From Drosophila miranda (Eukaryota; Arthropoda; Insecta; Diptera; Drosophilidae): 64,000 nucleotides of DNA. The stretch covers positions 4,200,001-4,264,000 of the forward strand of contig NC_046673.1 of the NCBI RefSeq assembly GCF_003369915.1, given 5' to 3'. Each line of letters starts with the position of its first letter. Position 1 is the stretch's first letter. The position numbers and the translations under genes are program-made. Positions 13,673 through 26,179 of the stretch are shown in pieces. The notes beneath the pieces were generated by a model. That model did not search any database, was not told the origin of the DNA, and saw nothing but the letters and a program-made list of their open reading frames with translations.

Positions 13673-15480
13673 TCCGACAGCTTTCAGTTCTTCCCTCTGT
13701 TTACAGTTCGGTTCTCAGTGATTCTCCTCCTACTTTTGTGTTTGTCGTGTGCGTGTTTTGGGTGCTGCTGACGCTGACTTTCCCCTCTCTGCTCTCTGCT
13801 GCGCTGGTTTCACTTTGTGTCGTCAACGCCAACGCCAACGCCACCGTGTCTGTGTGATTGGCTAGGTAGAGCAGCTCTGGTCTGGTGTTGCAGTCGCCGT
13901 TCCAGGTGATGCATTTACATAATCTCGCTCGTGTCGCACTCTGTACGCCAAATCCCGCTTTTGCAGACTCCAATTGCGATTTTCCAACAACAAAGAACGC
14001 CAGACTTTCTGACTAATGGATTAAAAAACCTTTTTTCGCGTCGACATTTTTTCTCAACAAAGACAATCTCACCACTCGGCCACAACTCACCTCATGGAGA
14101 TGAGCAGTGTTTTGCGCAAACCTGTGACACAGATCACGAAATATTCTTTTTAGTCACGAGTCGCGGCTCGGCTGCAACTCAAGGTGGAACCACATTTAAT
14201 GAAAATGCCCACAATTAATATTTAAATACACATATATTTACACAACGAATTTTACAGCATTAAATGGTGTATGTATTTATGTTTCCCTTGGGCAGGCCAT
14301 ACCCAGAACCGCACTGTGATTCGGCATTCACAGTACTGCGCATCTCTGTTTAAACAAACACTGTTGTCAGAGTTGTTGCACCGCACGAAAAAGCACAAAT
14401 ACGTATATCTGGTGGGTGTCAAGTATTTTCTCCTTAATATTGAAGTTTATATCGAGTGTGAGGAATAATTGTTACACTTGTCATTCGGACAAGACTTTGA
14501 CACTCGCGCCTGATTGTCAGGCAGATCGGGGGAGATGACAGCCCTAGCAGCACAGCGCCATTGCCGTTCTCACCACGCACCTACAACAAAAGCAACTCTG
14601 CGTCTGTCTGGTATGCCACTGTTGCAAATAAAAATTTTGCTGCAATTATGTGGAAATGCATATGAATGGAGAATGGGCAAATTTCTCCGGTCCGGTCCCG
14701 CCTCAGCCTCAGCCACGACCCCAATACCGAGACGTATCGGCGCAAGCGACACACAAATAATAGACCAGCAATGTCAACTGCCACTGCCATCGGAATTAGA
14801 GCCGACAACGAGACTCAAAAGTATTTACTATGGAATATATATGCGAATCCAACTTACTTGCAGCCAGGGCCGCTTGATTTCTTGCAAAACGACGCGCACT
14901 TATGTTTAAATACTTATCGGGGCTATCACAATCGAAGAACGCACACATACACTTGCAGAATTAATTTGTTGCAATTTTTGTAATTGTAATTGAGTCCATC
15001 ATGATACAAAGAGACGCGGTAATATGCTATTCACACAGAACGCCAAGAAGAAGCACGTAAAGTGACGATTTTCGCAAAAGAACAGCTGATTGTGCACTCG
15101 CTGCAGTGGGCAAGCATTTGGGGTGCACAGAGTGTTTCCCCGCTGACATCCCCCATACAGTGACTGTCTGCTCAAAGTTCAGGCACGAAACGTGTTAAAA
15201 TTGCTTTAAATGCAGGGTATTGAAAAATAAACTAAAGTGAATTTTCAGGCAGTTCAAAGTGCGCGCCCAGGCCAAGTGCCAGGGCGAATGGCAAACAACA
15301 GTGTTGCACATGATCGGCTAAACTGGTTCGGTTCCCAGCTGTTGCTTCCATTTGCATTGAAGTGATATTTCCCATCTGTGCTAAATCAGTTTGGCTCCTC
15401 AAAGGCGAATCGCTTTGTTTTGCTCGGCATACGAGTGCAGAGGTGTCGCCCAGCGAAAATGCAGATAAGCGAATGTTAAC
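13673..15480. other. usp upstream region
   Basis: Noncoding as far as I can see. It should contain the usp promoter and 5' UTR just right of 13672; I cannot place the start site. No mobile element is recognised here. Confidence 0.4.
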
Positions 15481-15492
15481 ATCAAAGTTTCT

Positions 15493-15992
15493 TTAATCAG
15501 AATCGCTTGACATTTCCAGCTTCGCCTTCAGCTGCGAATTGCGCAGCATTAGGGTCTCAATGCGCTCATTTAAATACTCTATCTCTTCCCGATACACCCC
15601 CGTCTCGTACAGCAGATTCTCGTACTCCCGCATTATTCCGGAATATTCGGTGCCACTCTCGACACTCTCGATTCCGCTGTCTGCACTCCCGCTTTGACCT
15701 TGGCTCTGATTCTGGCTGGGTGGCGGCTCTTCAAAGTCCAAGTAAAGCTGCAAGTACACAGTGTCGTCGCTACGGCAAATGGGGCACGTTCTTGACCTGG
15801 AATGAATTAAGTGATGAGTGGCAAACCGTACTACACACCAAGGAGCTTACTCCACTGGGACTCCACTTACTCCACACGCCAGCGTTCCAGGCACTCCTCG
15901 TGGAATACGTGACCGCAGCTCCCTGCCAGGATCTGGTCCGTCATCCGATACCGCTCCGAGCAGATCGCGCAGATCACATTGTGCACGCTCAT
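15493..15992 (-). CDS. Small RING-H2 finger protein, likely E3 ubiquitin ligase
   Basis: Two exons: 15992-15871 (ends GA|GTAAGT) and 15796-15493, intron 74 nt, giving 141 residues. Residues near 7-52 form a RING-H2 finger: CAIC, then CGHVFH with EECLERW, then after the splice CPIC. The pattern C-x2-C, C-x-H-x2-H-x2-C, C-x2-C fits zinc-binding E3 ligases of the TRAIP-like kind. The C-terminal half is acidic, then predicted coiled coil (YREEIEYLNERIETLMLRN). Its place between usp and moody suggests the fly gene CG4325, but I recall that number only loosely and leave the symbol blank. The start ATG is the first in frame, 7 codons before the RING. Confidence 0.85.
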
Positions 15993-17985
15993 TCCGGCTA
16001 TGGCTATGTCTCTGGCTCTGCCTCCGCCTAAATCTAAGCCGACTGCCTGTTCGCTCTGGCTGCAGCAGCTTACTGAGTGCAGCTAGCGGATGGATGATAA
16101 GCGTACAGGCGGCACACGCGTCAACGCCCTTTCCCCGCCAGCCAACAGCCTCCAGCCCATTGGCTAGACAGCCGGAGAGGAGAGGCTGCAAACTTTCTGC
16201 GCCGCCCCACAAAAGTGGTAATGATACATTGTCCGAACTGGGTCAGCAGATCCAACCAGAAGCAGGGCGTTCACCATATCGATGGCTCTGCCCTTGGCTT
16301 AAACAGAATCATCTTCAACCAGAACTAAACGTTCAAAGAATGTTGACAAGCCTCAAAATTAGAATTGCAATGGCTCCTGGAAACTTTTGGAAACATATCG
16401 TATTTATAGGAACTGAAATAAATCATAAATAGCTGATGTACATACATAGGTAGATATTAAGCGACAACTTGTAAGTTTCGGCACATCTACGGGCAACACA
16501 CGAGACTGATAGGTTTTAGCCTCGGGCGAGGAAACAATCTTACAAACGGAAACGACTTAACGGAAAAGCAAGCGCATACTTGCATATGTGGGTTGTATGC
16601 AGTCTCGAATGATAAACAACATACGAGTCTCGGACTGCAAATGCAAGAGAATACAAAAGACAACCGATATGCAAGTATGGAAATACATGTACATGTACAT
16701 ATCGTCCACCTTTTTGCAAAGTTATCGTTAGAAATTGACTTTTTGATGCAAATTGTTCTAAAATCCTTATTCTATCAACCATTCAAAAATTATAGCACTT
16801 TTACCTGTTGTCGCTTATGTCGCAAAAAGCAGTCGATATGTACATACATGGCACATTGGACAGAAACTCTACCTTGGAAGGGGGGGACCTGCATATAATA
16901 AGACCTATTTTATTATTATCGGGGTCGAGGATTGAATTGAATTCTATTAGTATATGTTTTTATATTTATATTTAAAAATATGTATTTGTTTATATTGATA
17001 TTCGATTACTTGTCCTTCTCTAAATGTCTGTTTGGGGTGTACATTTACAGAGGCCTACGCAGGAATGGAATGTTTTGAACAATTTTGAACAAAGAGCACC
17101 TAAAACAAAAAGAGATATCTAAGATTAAAGCTATATACATATACATATATGTAGATGTGTGTGTGTGGGTAGGTTTAAAAAAAGACTGCTAGTACTAAAC
17201 GTGGGCCACGATAAATAGCTAAATGTATAACTACTGCTCTATCTATGTATATTTATGTATGCATACATATGTGTAAAATATTTAGTGCAATGTCTTTTTC
17301 GGGGGTTTAAAAGCTAATCGATAAGCCAAGCGCATACGGTAAAACGATATTCGGATAGCGATTGTGGAACACACGATCTACAATATTTTTACAATTTACG
17401 ACTTCTTATACCCTTTTTATACTTGGGTTGAGTTATTGAGTTCTGGTTTCGTTCCAGTTTTTTTTTTTAGCCCTGTTCTGCCTATCTTGTGAACTATCAC
17501 CACTAGCAACAACAAAAGCTAGAAGATTAAAAAGTATGGCTGAGGGAAAAGGAGCAAATATACATACGTATAATACTTAAAAAAAATACTTTAAACTAAT
17601 TTTACCATTAGATCAACCATTTTAATATTTTTTGGTTGACTATTAAAGTTTTTGTGGTTATCAACCTCAATAACTCAACTTTGCGCAAGTGTAAACACGG
17701 ATTCGATAGGTAACAGTGTAGATGTCAGTGCAACTAGCCTATTTCGAACATATCTATGATAACTTTTTGAATACGGGCCGAATGGGTATGGCACAGTTTC
17801 TACGATAGATAGTGAAAATAGTGTATTGGGCGTACTATCAGGAAAGGGGGGATAGACAGATAGACAGCGGAACACGTATTCCACACCCGATACGATACCC
17901 GATCTGTACCGATATACCGATGCATATGGGCGTGCAACGAAAGTAGCGTAACAATTATTATGATATTTGGAATTAAAGCATTTCG
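15993..17985. other. Intergenic between RING gene and moody 3' end
   Basis: No gene is supported. The part at 16900-17960 is AT-rich and probably includes the moody 3' UTR; scattered TACATATGTA-like palindromes occur. Open frames on the plus strand opposite the RING exon are shadows. Confidence 0.5.
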
Positions 17986-20550
17986 TTAGTCTTTTGGGAA
18001 TTTCTTCTTATCCATAAGCTTGCTGGGGAGTCCTTGGGAGTCCTTGACTCCTTGATCGTGACCCTCCCTAGCCGGAACTGGAATGTTGCGTTCGCTATAA
18101 GACTGGTTTCTCTTCGGGCTGTCGACGTTCATATAGATGGGCGTCTTCGGCGTTGTATTCAATGCGTTCATTGTCGTTTGTCTTGAGGAAGATGGCGGCG
18201 GCGGCGGAGCCTGCATCTGTGGGGGAGAGCTCGCTGTTGGGGTAGGCGGCAGCTCCTCCTCCTCCAGGATGATGTCGTCCCCCACCATGGTGATGCGTCG
18301 TATCGAGGCCGAGCCGTTCCCCATCGAGCCAATCCCTGGCCGGTAGATTCCCCCGCCGCTGGAACTGGGACTGGGACTGGAACTGGGGTTGGCGCTGATC
18401 ACACTGCTGTTGAAGCCGCTGTTTGTGTAGGAGTGATTGTTCTTCTTGAGCGGGAGTCGTTGGCTGCCGCTTCCGTTGCTGTGTGTCGCTGTCAACACCG
18501 ACGGAGGTGGCGGCGGTGTAAGGGACGGACGAGCTCCCGCCGGTGGGATCTGGGGCAGTGGCTGTGGCAGTGGCAGATTCGGTGATTTGCTGATCAGATC
18601 TGGTACCCGGGCCGTCAGCTCCAGGGCCTGAACCGGACCCTGTGTGGACGTGGACTGTGGCTGGGTTCCCGCCGCTGCCGTTGCCGTTGCTCCTGCCGAC
18701 ATCTGGGAGACAATAGTGCGGCTGTGGTTGTTGCTCAACCCGGTATCTTTCCATTTCTCTGAAACGATTTGAGACCGTGACTTAGTGGAGGCAGTTCCTG
18801 GGGCGGCAGAGGGCGTCAACCGGTACGTACCTGCGGCACTGCTGGCCCCGTTTCCCTTGCCGAAAGGCATCAGTAGGCGAGCGGCGGGCTGGCAAAAGAC
18901 GACTGTCTTGTAGGCCTTGCGGTACTGCTTGTTCATGATCACGTAGATTATGGGATTGATGCAGGCGGACAGGTAGAGCATGATGTAGCTGAAGATGTGT
19001 AGGCTGGGGTGTTCCACGTCCTTGTCGGCCACCTTGACGATGGTAATGGGCAGGTAGCAGATCACAAAGGACAGAAAGATGGCCAGCACCATCTTGGTGA
19101 TGCGCCACTCGTTTCGCTTGGCGCGCACTTCCCGCTGATCCTTGACGCGGGTCGGCTGCTGCTTAGCCCCGGCCCCACCACTGGCTCCGCCTGGTGTCGT
19201 ATCGGGAACATCCGTGGAGTAGTTGCTGCTGCTGTCGGAGGAGACCCGGCAGCCGGCTGGGACCTGGCTGGGATTTGCACCGTCGCCGGACGGCACCGAG
19301 GTGGCAGCGGCCAATGGCCGCAGATTGTTGGGAATGGAGTTCTGCTTGGTGGCATGCCTCTTGAGCCGCTGCTCGGACTTGTGCACCACCCAGAAGATCT
19401 TCGCGTAGCAGGCGATAATCACCAGGCAGGGGATGACAAAGGCCGTGATGAAGAGCGTCGTCTTGCTGCTATGCCCGTGGCGATCACTCATGATGGAGCA
19501 GGTCTGCAGGCGGGCATCATACCCGAAGCGTCCCCAGGCGCCCAGGAGCGTCGGCAGCTGCATCCCGTACGAGAAGAGCCAGCAGGCGGCGATCATGATG
19601 GCTATCCAGTGGCGTTTGTAGATCCTGTTGTACAGGCTATAGTGCGTGATCATCACGTAGCGGTTGATCGTGATCATCGCGATGCACAGGAGGGATACCC
19701 CGATGTTTCCGTACTGGATGAAGGGAATGAGCCGGCACAGAACCTCGCCGTGGCGCCACGTGCCCTGGACGAAGCGTAGGCCCTGAAAGGGCAAAACCAA
19801 GGCGCAGAACAGTAGATCGGCAATGCAAAGACTACGGGTACGGGAGAGTGAAATGGAGAAGCCGTTAAGTAATCGATACCCTGCCTGGATCAGAAATAGT
19901 AAGATGGCTCCGATACGCACCTGATGATAAACGCAGCGGCCACATTGCGCACCTTGGGGCACTTAAGCAGTGCCACCACCGTCAGCAGATTGCCGCAGAT
20001 GCCCACGATCATGATCAGAAAGGTCATTACTGCGGCAAATGTAAGCAGGGAATGCGAGAAGCTGCAACGAACGAGAGGCAGGCGGAAAATGTAGAATAAG
20101 GAGGGGGTAAATACTAGTGATCCTTGCAGCAATCGGGAAGTGATACGACCTTCGGCCTCCTACCATCCTATCGGGGACTCAGGGGCTTCCGCCAGTACAA
20201 GAATCGTTCTCTTTGTTGGCACGCCCAAACGGAGTCATCGCAGCGATCGTGTCAACACATCCGTGCACTCGACTGGTCCCCCCACTCTATGGCCCCACAA
20301 CTAGCGTAATGGAGCGCGTAATATTAACGATCTCTTATCGGACCTTTCACACTGCCAGCCGAGAGCTATAATTACCCATGGCTCCCGATAGGGTCGCATC
20401 ACATAGCACCACTCGAGTCGAATTAACTCGCCACCGCTTCACCACTCACCCGCTCTCATCGACATCCGCTGGCGGGGGCATCATCGTTGTCGTTGGCGTG
20501 TCCATGGGGGAGAAGGCATCACCCAGGCTGCCCGTTGTCTCGTCACTCAT
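17986..20550 (-). CDS. moody: Moody, rhodopsin-class GPCR of blood-brain-barrier glia (long-tail frame)
   Basis: Orphan receptor that in flies acts with heterotrimeric G proteins in subperineurial glia to form the blood-brain barrier. Exons: 20550-20450 (N-terminus, starts MSDETTGSLGD), 20061-19921 (TM1, GNLLTVVALL), 19831-18831 (TM2 to TM7) and 18758-17986 (tail). This totals 2016 nt, 671 residues. The TM3 end carries NRY at 137-139 in place of DRY, as in the Moody/Tre1 group; TM7 carries NPIIY. The third loop is long and Ser/Thr-rich. The last intron (18830-18759, 72 nt) has no stop and is a multiple of three, so retaining it also keeps the frame. The tail is Pro/Ser-rich and ends KKKFPKD. 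See the separate entry for the alternative tail frame. Confidence 0.95.
18095..18758 (-). CDS. moody: Moody alternative C-terminal tail in an overlapping frame
   Basis: The last exon of moody is open in a second frame for 220 codons (from the acceptor at 18758 to the stop at 18095-18097). The donor region on the minus strand reads CAG GTACGTACC, giving two GT donors at 18830 and 18826. Using the second donor adds GTAC, changes the phase and reads GTEMERYRVEQQPQPHY and onwards. Exon sums then give 1911 nt, 636 residues, again divisible by three. This tail is Gln/Gly-rich and ends EEKPVL. It fits my memory that Moody has two isoforms sharing the seven-helix core but differing in tails read from the same DNA in different frames. 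Which donor makes which named isoform I do not assert. Confidence 0.85.
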
Positions 20551-22975
20551 TCTATAGTGCTGCAGGAAGATAATAGAAGATTGAAGATTGATAGAAAGAC
20601 GGAAAGGGGGGGGGTTATCCAAGTGCATGTCAAGAAGATGATCAAGATGGATTCAGTACCTTCCGATTAAGGTTATTATTGTTATTGTGAATGTTTGGAT
20701 TCAAGTTTGTAATGTTATTACTATCCTGATGTCGAGCAATCGCCAAGGACTGATCACCGATCGCTACGACCGACAATTTCCAACTGGGAGCGCAGTCATT
20801 GCGATGGTGCCACTTGCGGCCTGTGCGTCGGCGCAGATGCACAACACAACCCCGGGGCGGGTCACCCTTCCGCTGCTGCTGCTGCTTCTTATTGGGAATG
20901 GGACTATGATAAATTAGTGTCAATTAAATAATTTAAAGAGGTCACACTCGTCTCTGTTTCTGTTTCTGCTTCTTATGCTTCTAGTGTCTCTCCGGCACTG
21001 CCCGGAGCTCATCTTGGGGTGCAAAGATCAGCGCCGAACCTTAATTAATTGAGTGACTGCCTCTGTGTGTGTGTGTCTGCCTGTGGCATCACTACGGCGG
21101 CTATCCTCTGCTCTAATGTGTGAAGTGGCCCCCTAATGGAGACAAGTGATGGACCCGACCCCTGATCGAGAATGTTCACGAGGATCTGCCACGATCTACA
21201 CACATACATATGTACATACATATGTAAATCTTAATGTCCCTCACGGCGTATACGCAATCGAGAGATCAGTTCCCGCTCACCTGAGTCACGCTGCGAGTTA
21301 TCCGGCTGCTCTCGTGCGTTTTGGATGGGAGGAGTACTATCTCTCCCTCTCTCCGTGCGCACACGTTCGGTTCGGTTTCACTCTCTGCTGGCGTGTTTGT
21401 TTGTATTTGGGGTGTTATCAGTGGTCAGGGGAATGGCGGCTGGCGGCTGCTTGTTGTTTATTTTCTGCTCACGTAATCGACAGACTCTACTGCTGCAGCT
21501 GCGAATCTCCAATGCAATCCTCCCACTCCAATCCACTCCACTCCACTCCACTTTAATCCGATTCAATGCAATTCTCCGCTCCTTCCCGTCCCTCCTACGA
21601 TCTTGCTACTGCGTCAGGTCGTGTGAGCGGGAGGTGAGTAATGCTCTTGAGCAATGTAAACAGTTTACGGCATTCGAATTCGGTTATTCACATACGAGTA
21701 AGTGGTGGCCCTGCTATTGTTGTTGTTGGGGACGCCACTCGGTGGCTGTGGAAGGGGCCAAGGGAATGGAGGCTGTTGCTGTTGGTGATTCAAGAGACGC
21801 TCTGACGATCATGACTAATACAGTGCGCGTTTCGGCGGCACGCGAGGTGTGCTCTCAGGGGCCCAGCCTGCAGGTAAAAAACGGTTGCGCCACACTCAGC
21901 ATAATCACAGGGAGCACCACCAATAGTGACCCGCTAGGGTTATCTCACTCACACGCACTTGGGCAGAAACCAAGAAACAAAAAACACAAGAATCAGCAGC
22001 GATCGGCAATCCGAATCAAATGTCACTTTAATAGATTACGGCACAAGCAATAAATGGGAATCAAACTCAACTAAAAACTGAAACTGAAATCGAAACCGAA
22101 ACCCAAAATCCGAGAGCCGACGGAACTCACTAACCGTAACGTAACGGCCAAATTGTGTAGCGCTAGCGTTTGCCTAGAACGAGTGCACTTTATCGAGTGT
22201 TGTTGGCAGAGCGGGGATAGAGCGGTCCGTCGCTGTCGTCGCCTTCGACATCGTCGGTGATATTGTCAGTTGACAAATGCTCGGTTCTCTTCCTCTCTCT
22301 CTCTCTCTCTCTCTTTTTCCGTTTGAGCGTGCTTTCGCGCAAGCAGTATTTATAAAAGGTCGGGCAGCCTCTACTTCGTGTTTCACCCTCATTTCTTTCT
22401 CATTAACTCATTTTCTACTGATAAAGAAATCTCCACTATACATATACATATGTATATGTATGTATACTAAACAAAGACAACGCCTTTTTATTGTTGTTAG
22501 ATTCTGTTTCTATAGATTCAAACCCAAGCAAAATCTTTTGTCACTGGCACAGCCTTACCTTATAGGAGTATACCCTGCCTTGGAGCTTTGGCGCTGAGGC
22601 TGATGTTTGCGCTCTTGCAGACTGGCTGGCCGCTTGGCTGCTGGCAGACAACGTGACAGACAGAGATAGCACGGCCAAGCACACGCACACCAGCCCGGAT
22701 AAATGCCGATCGTTGCGGTCGGGGGCTGTGTGTGAGCCAGCAATGGGTAATGCCAATAAAAGTGCTCAATGATTGCCGATCCGCGATGAGTATGTGTAGA
22801 TACGAATGCTTCTCAGAAGCAATTGTGCAGCAGCAATCAGCAGCAGCAGAACCAAGAACTACATAAATATGTACATGTATGTATATATCACCAAATCACA
22901 TATGTATGTACATATGTATAGATATGTATAGATATGTATATCTAATATGCATGCATGGACAACCGTACATACATA
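20551..22975. other. moody upstream region
   Basis: Presumed moody promoter and 5' UTR territory. I see (CT)n at 22290-22314 and palindromic TACATATGTA motifs at 21205-21225, 22438-22465 and 22868-22930. No convincing coding gene was found. Confidence 0.45.
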
Positions 22976-24708
22976 CAGTATGTCAAGAAACTCTTTACAC
23001 ACTGAAAATAAATTAAATTTTTTGACTTTGGATAAGAAAATAATGGCCTTTGGTTCAAATTGATCAAATTTTTTTAATTCATAACCATTCAGGGATTAAT
23101 TATAAAGTAGTTAGTGAAAAAAAAATAACAAAACTATAAATAGGTAACTTACAAAACAACAAAAACAATGATTACTCATTTTTGACACTGTCAAGAAAGT
23201 CTTTACACAAAATATTTTCATTTTTTAAATTCAAAATTCTTCGTAATTATTTAATATATTTAACTTATTTTAATATTTGGTATGTCCACCCTTAGCATTG
23301 ACTACATGCTGGAGCCGTTTTTTCATCGAATTTATCAATTTTTGTAGGTCATACTCAAAGGGAATCTTTTGCCACTCTTCCAATATGAATTCTTTGAGCT
23401 GATTGCGGTTTTTGGGCTGTCTTTTTCCCACTTTCTTCTTCAAATAGGCCCACAAATTTTCAATGGGGTTAAGATCGGGACTCTGGGGTGGTGTATCAAT
23501 AACTTTTCCACAGTTGTAAAGCAGCCAAGCTCTCACATTGGACTCTTTATGTTTGGGATCATTGTCTTGATAAAACTTAAATTTGGCCCTATTGTCCGTA
23601 ATGAGACCAAATTTCTCCGCACTGCTTTTTAAATTTGTTTTTAAAATTTTGAGGTACTGTTTGGCATCCATTGTGTTCTCAATAAATTCAATATTTCCCA
23701 CTCCTCGGCTAGAGATGCACCCCCAAATCATAACCGAAAGTTTTCCAAACTTTACAGTCGGAATGATGTTTCGGTTATCTAAAGCTGTTAACGGCTTGCG
23801 CCATACTCTGGGTGGACCATCATTGTAATATAGCATCATTTTTGTTTCGTCGCAAAATATGACGTCATCCCAATACTCTGCCGGCTTACTGATCATGTTA
23901 ACAGCGAAAGTGAAGCGCTTTTCCACATTGACCGACGAAAGCAGCGGTTTTTTTCGTGCCACTCTGGAAGAGTATTTATGGCGTAGAATAACCTGGCGTA
24001 CTGTTTCGTGTGAAACAACCAAGTCAAGTTCTTCGTCAAGTTCCTTGGCCAGAGTCCTGACCGATATTTGCGCATTCTGATTAATTTTCCTCATGATTAT
24101 GCGGTCTGCCCGTTTGTCTATCTTCCTTTTACGGCCACCTCCAGATTTGGTTTCCAGTCTCCCTTCGTTCTTCGCGCGACTTAGGACATTGTAAATTGTT
24201 TTCCTTGATACTGAAAACATGTCTACCATGTCTGCAACAGATTTGCCCAACTGGTGATTATAGTAAATCAACTGGACAACGTCAAAGCTTAGTCTTTTGC
24301 CAGGCATTTTAAAAATTTCAGAAAGTTAGTCTGTAGATGTGCACCGGTCAAATTTCGCAACCAAATCAAAGTCAATGCAAAAATAGAGCATCACTGAGCA
24401 ACGCCAAAAGCATAGATTACGGTAAAGTCCCGTTTTTTCTAAGAACGAGATCAAAACAGAGCTCGAAAACGAAATGTGTAAAGAGTTTCTTGACAGTGTC
24501 AAAAATGAGTAATCATTGTTTTTGTTGTTTTGTAAGTTACCTATTTATAGTTTTGTTATTTTTTTTTCACTAACTACTTTATAATTAATCCCTGAATGGT
24601 TATGAATTAAAAAAATTTGATAAATTTGAACCAAACGCCATTATTTTCTTATCCAAAGTCAAAAAATTTAATTTATTTTCAGTGTGTAAAGAGTTTCTTG
24701 ACATACTG
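22976..24708 (-). mobile_element. Complete Tc1/mariner element of the S/Paris type
   Basis: The element is 1733 bp, flanked by TA at 22974-22975 and 24709-24710, the expected target-site duplication. Both ends are inverted repeats of 234 bp (22976-23209 and 24475-24708), differing at only a few positions. Each repeat carries the motif TGTCAAGAAACTCTTTACAC at its outer end and again at its inner end, so each arm has paired transposase-binding sites (IR/DR architecture). Element length, arm length and transposase length agree with what I remember for the Drosophila S element; Paris of D. virilis is similar. Confidence 0.95.
23270..24307 (-). CDS. Intact Tc1-like transposase (DD34E)
   Basis: This 345-residue frame is uninterrupted and full length for the family. 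Residues about 1-110 form the paired-like DNA-binding region with two helix-turn-helix parts (SVADMVDMFSVSRKTIYNVL and a second around SVRTLAKELDEEL), joined by a basic GRKRK stretch. The catalytic triad is visible: D in FCDETKM, D in YQDNDPKH, and E in NPIENLW 34 residues further on. No stop or frameshift is present, so the copy may be recently active or mobilisable. It lies in the intergenic space between moody and CG4313. Confidence 0.95.
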   Translation of the reverse strand: MPGKRLSFDVVQLIYYNHQLGKSVADMVDMFSVSRKTIYNVLSRAKNEGRLETKSGGGRKRKIDKRADRIIMRKINQNAQISVRTLAKELDEELDLVVSHETVRQVILRHKYSSRVARKKPLLSSVNVEKRFTFAVNMISKPAEYWDDVIFCDETKMMLYYNDGPPRVWRKPLTALDNRNIIPTVKFGKLSVMIWGCISSRGVGNIEFIENTMDAKQYLKILKTNLKSSAEKFGLITDNRAKFKFYQDNDPKHKESNVRAWLLYNCGKVIDTPPQSPDLNPIENLWAYLKKKVGKRQPKNRNQLKEFILEEWQKIPFEYDLQKLINSMKKRLQHVVNAKGGHTKY

Positions 24709-24710
24709 TA

Positions 24711-26179
24711 CATACATATGTATGTACAGATACAACCACTCATCCTGATAAGGTTCTTCGTCCGAGAAGGGTCAACGGCAATGGAGGAAGGGGCGGTTTG
24801 TGTCCGTATTCTAATGTTTACACAATTGGACATCGACATCGAAATTGTCGAAATGAAGACGAAGCGGTTTTTGTGCCCCTCTCCAACGATCAGTTTTGTT
24901 TGTTGTTTGTTGGGGATTGTGTGAAGAACATGATAGTTTATAGTTATCTAAATATACATACATTGTGCACGCATACATACATATATGTATATGTATGTAC
25001 ATATGTACATATATAGATAGATAGATTTAAAAAATGGTATTTTTATTGCAAAAATTTTAGTTTGGAAAACAGTACAGTATGTACATACATATGTATGCAC
25101 ATATGAATTTATTAAATTAAATCAAAATCTACCATATATTTTCAACGAAAAAGATAGGATTTAATGGCCCTATCCTTGTCGTTTTTACTTACATATGTAC
25201 ATATACATATATGCATATATGTACTTAAATCCATATGTACATGTGTACGCCTAGTATGTATCTTATATTGCTAGTACACTTTGAAGCTAAAATCCCAGTT
25301 TTACTATATTAAATTACAAAAAAATATACTGAAATTACTTTTTGCTATCATGAACCTATTTATTATGTACATACATATGTATTAATGTGTGTTTGTGTGG
25401 GTATGCACAGGCGAGCTACATCAGTTCTTAGGGTCGCCTGCATAAAAACAAACAATTCCGGAGCTCTGTCCGTTTGGGGTCAGCTCACGTTGCCAAAGAG
25501 TTTTCCTTGAAAAACAAATCGAAACGAAACTACGTTTTCTGCCAAACAGACGACCCGCACCCGACCCGACTCGACCCGACTCGACCCGACCCGGCAACTG
25601 GTGGACAGAGTGGAAGAGAGGGTGGAGTGACGACTGTTGATTCATTAATTGAGACGACTTTCAATCGAAACTCGGAAGCGTAAAAGACGCGGTGACGGCG
25701 CCTAGCAATGACCCAAGCCCAGTGCCTTAATCATTTCTAACGGGTTATGGGGGCGAGGCGAGACGAGGCGTGTAGGCTGGGGCAGGGTAGCCATGAATCA
25801 GCATGAGGCATGCATGTCCAATACAATGTGATTCAAAAGTTGGGAAAAGTGTATTTATCCTTTTATTACGTTCGATTTATGTACGCGCCTATGCGGTTTT
25901 TGTTTTACTCATTTACAGGGAAAAGAAAGCCAAAAGGTCATAGTTACCGTAGTCAAATATTTTGAAAGCAGTACACAGTTCCTTTAATAGTTCCTATTTT
26001 ATAGGATTTTTCTGTGAATGGTATTTATAATTCCCTGATAACTCCCGTAATATGCGGGATAAATACAGAATTACTCGAAGCAGCAAAGAAACAAAATGAA
26101 CTCAAGACTCTACCTCCACACAGAGTGAACCGTTCAATGATCAAAATAGCAGGAATTTTAGAACCAAGATTAAAGAAAA
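24711..26179. other. Intergenic, AT-rich, palindrome-rich
   Basis: No gene is supported. Many TACATATGTA palindromes lie at 24710-24730, 24965-25010, 25075-25105, 25190-25245 and 25365-25385. A 10-bp GACCCGACTC repeat lies at about 25560-25592. Confidence 0.5.

Noticed and set aside
19009-19779. 256-codon open frame on the plus strand opposite moody
   Set aside because: Shadow of the receptor coding exon; no start context, no known domain.
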